From the NCBI RefSeq assembly GCF_964021735.1, contig NZ_CAXIBN010000158.1:1-7327 (forward strand): DNA of 7,327 nucleotides, in the 5' to 3' direction. Position 1 is the first letter of the stretch, and each line of letters begins with the position of its first letter. The notes under the pieces were generated by a model. That model worked only from the letters and a program-made list of their open reading frames with translations, was not told where the DNA came from and made no database searches. Shown piece by piece: positions 5,608-7,327 of the stretch. The translations under genes and the position numbers were made by a program. The stretch comes from Wocania_A sp964021735. GTDB taxonomy: Bacteria; Bacteroidota; Bacteroidia; Flavobacteriales; Flavobacteriaceae.

Positions 5608-7179
5608 ATGAAAAAATATAATTCAATAAAAATACAATTAGCATGTGTTGGTTTTATACTACTCTTTTTTTCGTGTAGTAGTGAAATTGATAATGTTGTA
5701 AATTCAAATAATCCAGATAGGAATCAAGTATTAGCAAATGGTTCAGATTTAATAGGTGTTACAAGCGGAGGTTTTGTAACATGGTGGCAAGCAAATGGTA
5801 GAGATCTTTATCCGCCTTTAGCAGTAGCTGGCGATATTGCAACATGTTCGTGGGGTAATTTTGGAATGAGAGTATTATCAAGCGAACCAAGAAACCCTAT
5901 AATTAATGCATCTTCTTGGGCAGATATAAGCGTGTTAGAGCAACCATGGCAAGGGAATTACGGCGCTATTTCATCTGCAAATGATGTCTTAGGTGCAATA
6001 AACAATAATGGTATTACTTGGATTGCTGGTGGTGTAGATAATACACCTATGGTATCAGCAGCTTCATATTTATTAAGAGGCTTATCTTATGGATATTTAG
6101 GAATGTTATTTGAAAAAGGATTTGAGGTTGATGAAAATACCGATTTAACCCAGAAATTAGAATTTGTAACATATCAACAGTTAATAGATCTAGCGCTTGC
6201 AGATTTAGATAGTGCTATTGCACTTGCAAACTCTAATACATTCGAAATTCCAAATACAGTAATAAATGGAGTATCTATATCTGATGCTAACTTGATAAAG
6301 TTATGTAATTCTTTTAAAGCAAGATTTATAGTGCAATCTGCTAGAAATGTGACAGAAACAAATGCGATTGATTGGAACCAAATTAAAACATTAACCGAAA
6401 ATGGTATTACTGAAGATTTTGGGCCAATAGGAGATAATGGTATTAGCTGGTGGAATAATTCTAATGTGTTAATGGATTCTCCAAATGGATTTGGTCCTTT
6501 TGGAGCACGTTTAGATATGAGATTGGTGCATTTGTTAGACCCAAGTCAACCAGAATTTTTCCCAGCTTCATCAGGTTCAACTCTAGCTAACCCTGAAATG
6601 ACCAGTCTAGATGCCAGAGTGGGAACAGGCAAAGATTTTGAATTTAGACCTGATGTATTATTTAGGTCTGAAAGAGGAAGATTCCATTTTTCACATTATA
6701 TACATACACGTTTTCAAAACGATCCAACGTTCTCCGATGGTGCAGACGCTAAACAAATAAAAACATTTATGTTTGAAGACAACAGATTATTAATGGCTGA
6801 AGCAAAAGCTAGATTAGATGATTTATCTGGAGCAATTTCTGATGTTAATTTAAGTTCACGTGTAATAAGAGGAGGTTTGTCACCACTAGCAGGAACAGCT
6901 TCAAAAGATGAAATATTAGATGCTATTTTTTATGAACGATACATTGAATTATTTAATACGGCTGTAGGAAGTGGTTACTTTGACAGAAGAAGAACGAATG
7001 ATTTACAAGTAGGAACATTTAGACATTTGCCAGTACCTTCATCAGAATTAGAAGTACTAAGTGAATCACTTTATACATTAGGAGGTACAAACGCAGATCC
7101 GTCTGGGACAATGCCACATTACGACCTAACTGCAGCTGCTGAAAGAACAGACGATAGTTTTATGCCAACCTTTAATTAA
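5608..7179 (+). CDS. SusD/RagB-family surface nutrient-binding lipoprotein
   Basis: A 523-residue SusD-like lipoprotein, the ligand-binding lid of the SusC barrel. The N-terminus has a lysine-containing start, a hydrophobic stretch and a lipobox FFSC with lipidated C23. The following SSEID carries acidic residues near +3 to +5, consistent with surface export in Bacteroidota. The N-terminal part is helical and aromatic-rich, with WW at 59-60, CSWGNFGMRVLSSEPR (80-95) and PWQGNYGAISSANDVL (113-128). The C-terminal SusD_RagB region has DNRLLMAEAKARL (391-403), EILDAIFYERYIELF (435-449), the FDRRR segment (458-462) and FRHLPVPSSELEVL (471-484), matching the usual 'ER..EL..E...y.D.RR ... lPiP..E' pattern. 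The ATG follows the SusC stop by 11 A-rich bases (AAAAAAGAAAA), so the two form one operon. A terminator lies 37 bp after the stop. The SWGNFGM...EPR block suggests a particular SusD subfamily, but I cannot assign a substrate. Confidence 0.95.
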   Translation: MKKYNSIKIQLACVGFILLFFSCSSEIDNVVNSNNPDRNQVLANGSDLIGVTSGGFVTWWQANGRDLYPPLAVAGDIATCSWGNFGMRVLSSEPRNPIINASSWADISVLEQPWQGNYGAISSANDVLGAINNNGITWIAGGVDNTPMVSAASYLLRGLSYGYLGMLFEKGFEVDENTDLTQKLEFVTYQQLIDLALADLDSAIALANSNTFEIPNTVINGVSISDANLIKLCNSFKARFIVQSARNVTETNAIDWNQIKTLTENGITEDFGPIGDNGISWWNNSNVLMDSPNGFGPFGARLDMRLVHLLDPSQPEFFPASSGSTLANPEMTSLDARVGTGKDFEFRPDVLFRSERGRFHFSHYIHTRFQNDPTFSDGADAKQIKTFMFEDNRLLMAEAKARLDDLSGAISDVNLSSRVIRGGLSPLAGTASKDEILDAIFYERYIELFNTAVGSGYFDRRRTNDLQVGTFRHLPVPSSELEVLSESLYTLGGTNADPSGTMPHYDLTAAAERTDDSFMPTFN

Positions 7180-7215
7180 CTTTAAGAAAAAAACTACTAA
7201 CTAATTCTTAAATTG

Positions 7216-7247
7216 AAAAGGACTGCTGTAAAAGGCAGTCTTTTTTT
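7216..7247. terminator. Rho-independent terminator, probably bidirectional
   Basis: GACTGC (7221-7226) pairs with GCAGTC (7235-7240) around an 8-base loop and is followed by T7 (7241-7247). The left flank AAAAG (7216-7220) extends the stem against the T tract. It ends the SusC/SusD operon. Because an A run precedes the stem, it also gives a short U run on the opposite strand, so it can serve the convergent gene that stops at 7265. It is by far the strongest hairpin in the window. Confidence 0.88.
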
Positions 7248-7264
7248 ATTTTTAAAAAGTAGGC

Positions 7265-7327
7265 TTACAAGTTTTTCTTCTTCCTAAAACTAGCAATTAC
7301 CAAAATAATCATACCTGTAGTTACTGA
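7265..7327 (-). CDS. C-terminal end of an unidentified protein with a hydrophobic tail (partial)
   Basis: Reading the minus strand from the window edge gives 20 codons, SVTTGMIILVIASFRKKKNL, then TAA at 7267-7265. The tail has a short hydrophobic stretch (GMIILVIASF) followed by a basic cluster (RKKK), the pattern of a membrane helix ending in the cytoplasm or of a C-terminal anchor or sorting signal. The position supports a real gene, since a strong terminator lies just beyond the stop, but the fragment is too short to assign to a family, and a chance open frame cannot be excluded. Confidence 0.5.
   Translation of the reverse strand, partial: SVTTGMIILVIASFRKKKNL

Noticed and set aside
1..7327. 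CRISPR array, tRNA, rRNA, insertion sequence or phage attachment site
   Set aside because: No regularly spaced repeats, cloverleaf, transposase or terminal inverted repeats with target duplications were seen on either strand.

Overview
This is a low-GC, AT-rich stretch from a member of the Bacteroidota, most likely a flavobacterium. The evidence is a SusC/SusD outer-membrane nutrient-uptake pair, a LytS/LytTR-type two-component pair of the form common in that group, A/T-rich translation starts with no clear Shine-Dalgarno sequence, and a Bacteroidota-style surface-lipoprotein signal on the SusD protein. Genus and species cannot be read from the sequence.

Layout. (1) Bases 1-77 (+) hold the last 24 codons of a gene whose C-terminus looks like UDP-glucose 4-epimerase (GalE). 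(2) On the minus strand, 1984 down to 74, is a two-gene operon with the LytTR response regulator first and a four-helix membrane histidine kinase of the LytS/YehU (His_kinase) family second, 12 bp apart. The kinase and galE converge so tightly that both stop codons are read from one palindromic TTAA. (3) Bases 1985-2524 are a 540-bp noncoding divergent region, rich in short direct and inverted repeats and ending in hairpins plus a T8 tract before the uptake operon. (4) Bases 2525-7179 (+) are a SusC-like TonB-dependent receptor (1023 aa) and its SusD-like lipoprotein partner (523 aa), 11 bp apart. (5) A strong hairpin terminator at 7216-7247 serves this operon and probably also (6) a convergent minus-strand gene, of which only the last 20 codons and the stop are inside the window.

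How the genes may work together. SusD on the cell surface captures a ligand and acts as the lid of the SusC barrel, which imports it using TonB energy. This SusC has no N-terminal STN signalling domain, so control by an ECF sigma/anti-sigma pair acting through the receptor is unlikely. The divergent kinase/regulator pair is therefore a plausible local controller, but that is an inference from position only. No glycosidase, protease or other enzyme that would reveal the substrate is visible. The protein-coding content belongs to known families. The least explained part is the 2221-2448 leader/operator region.
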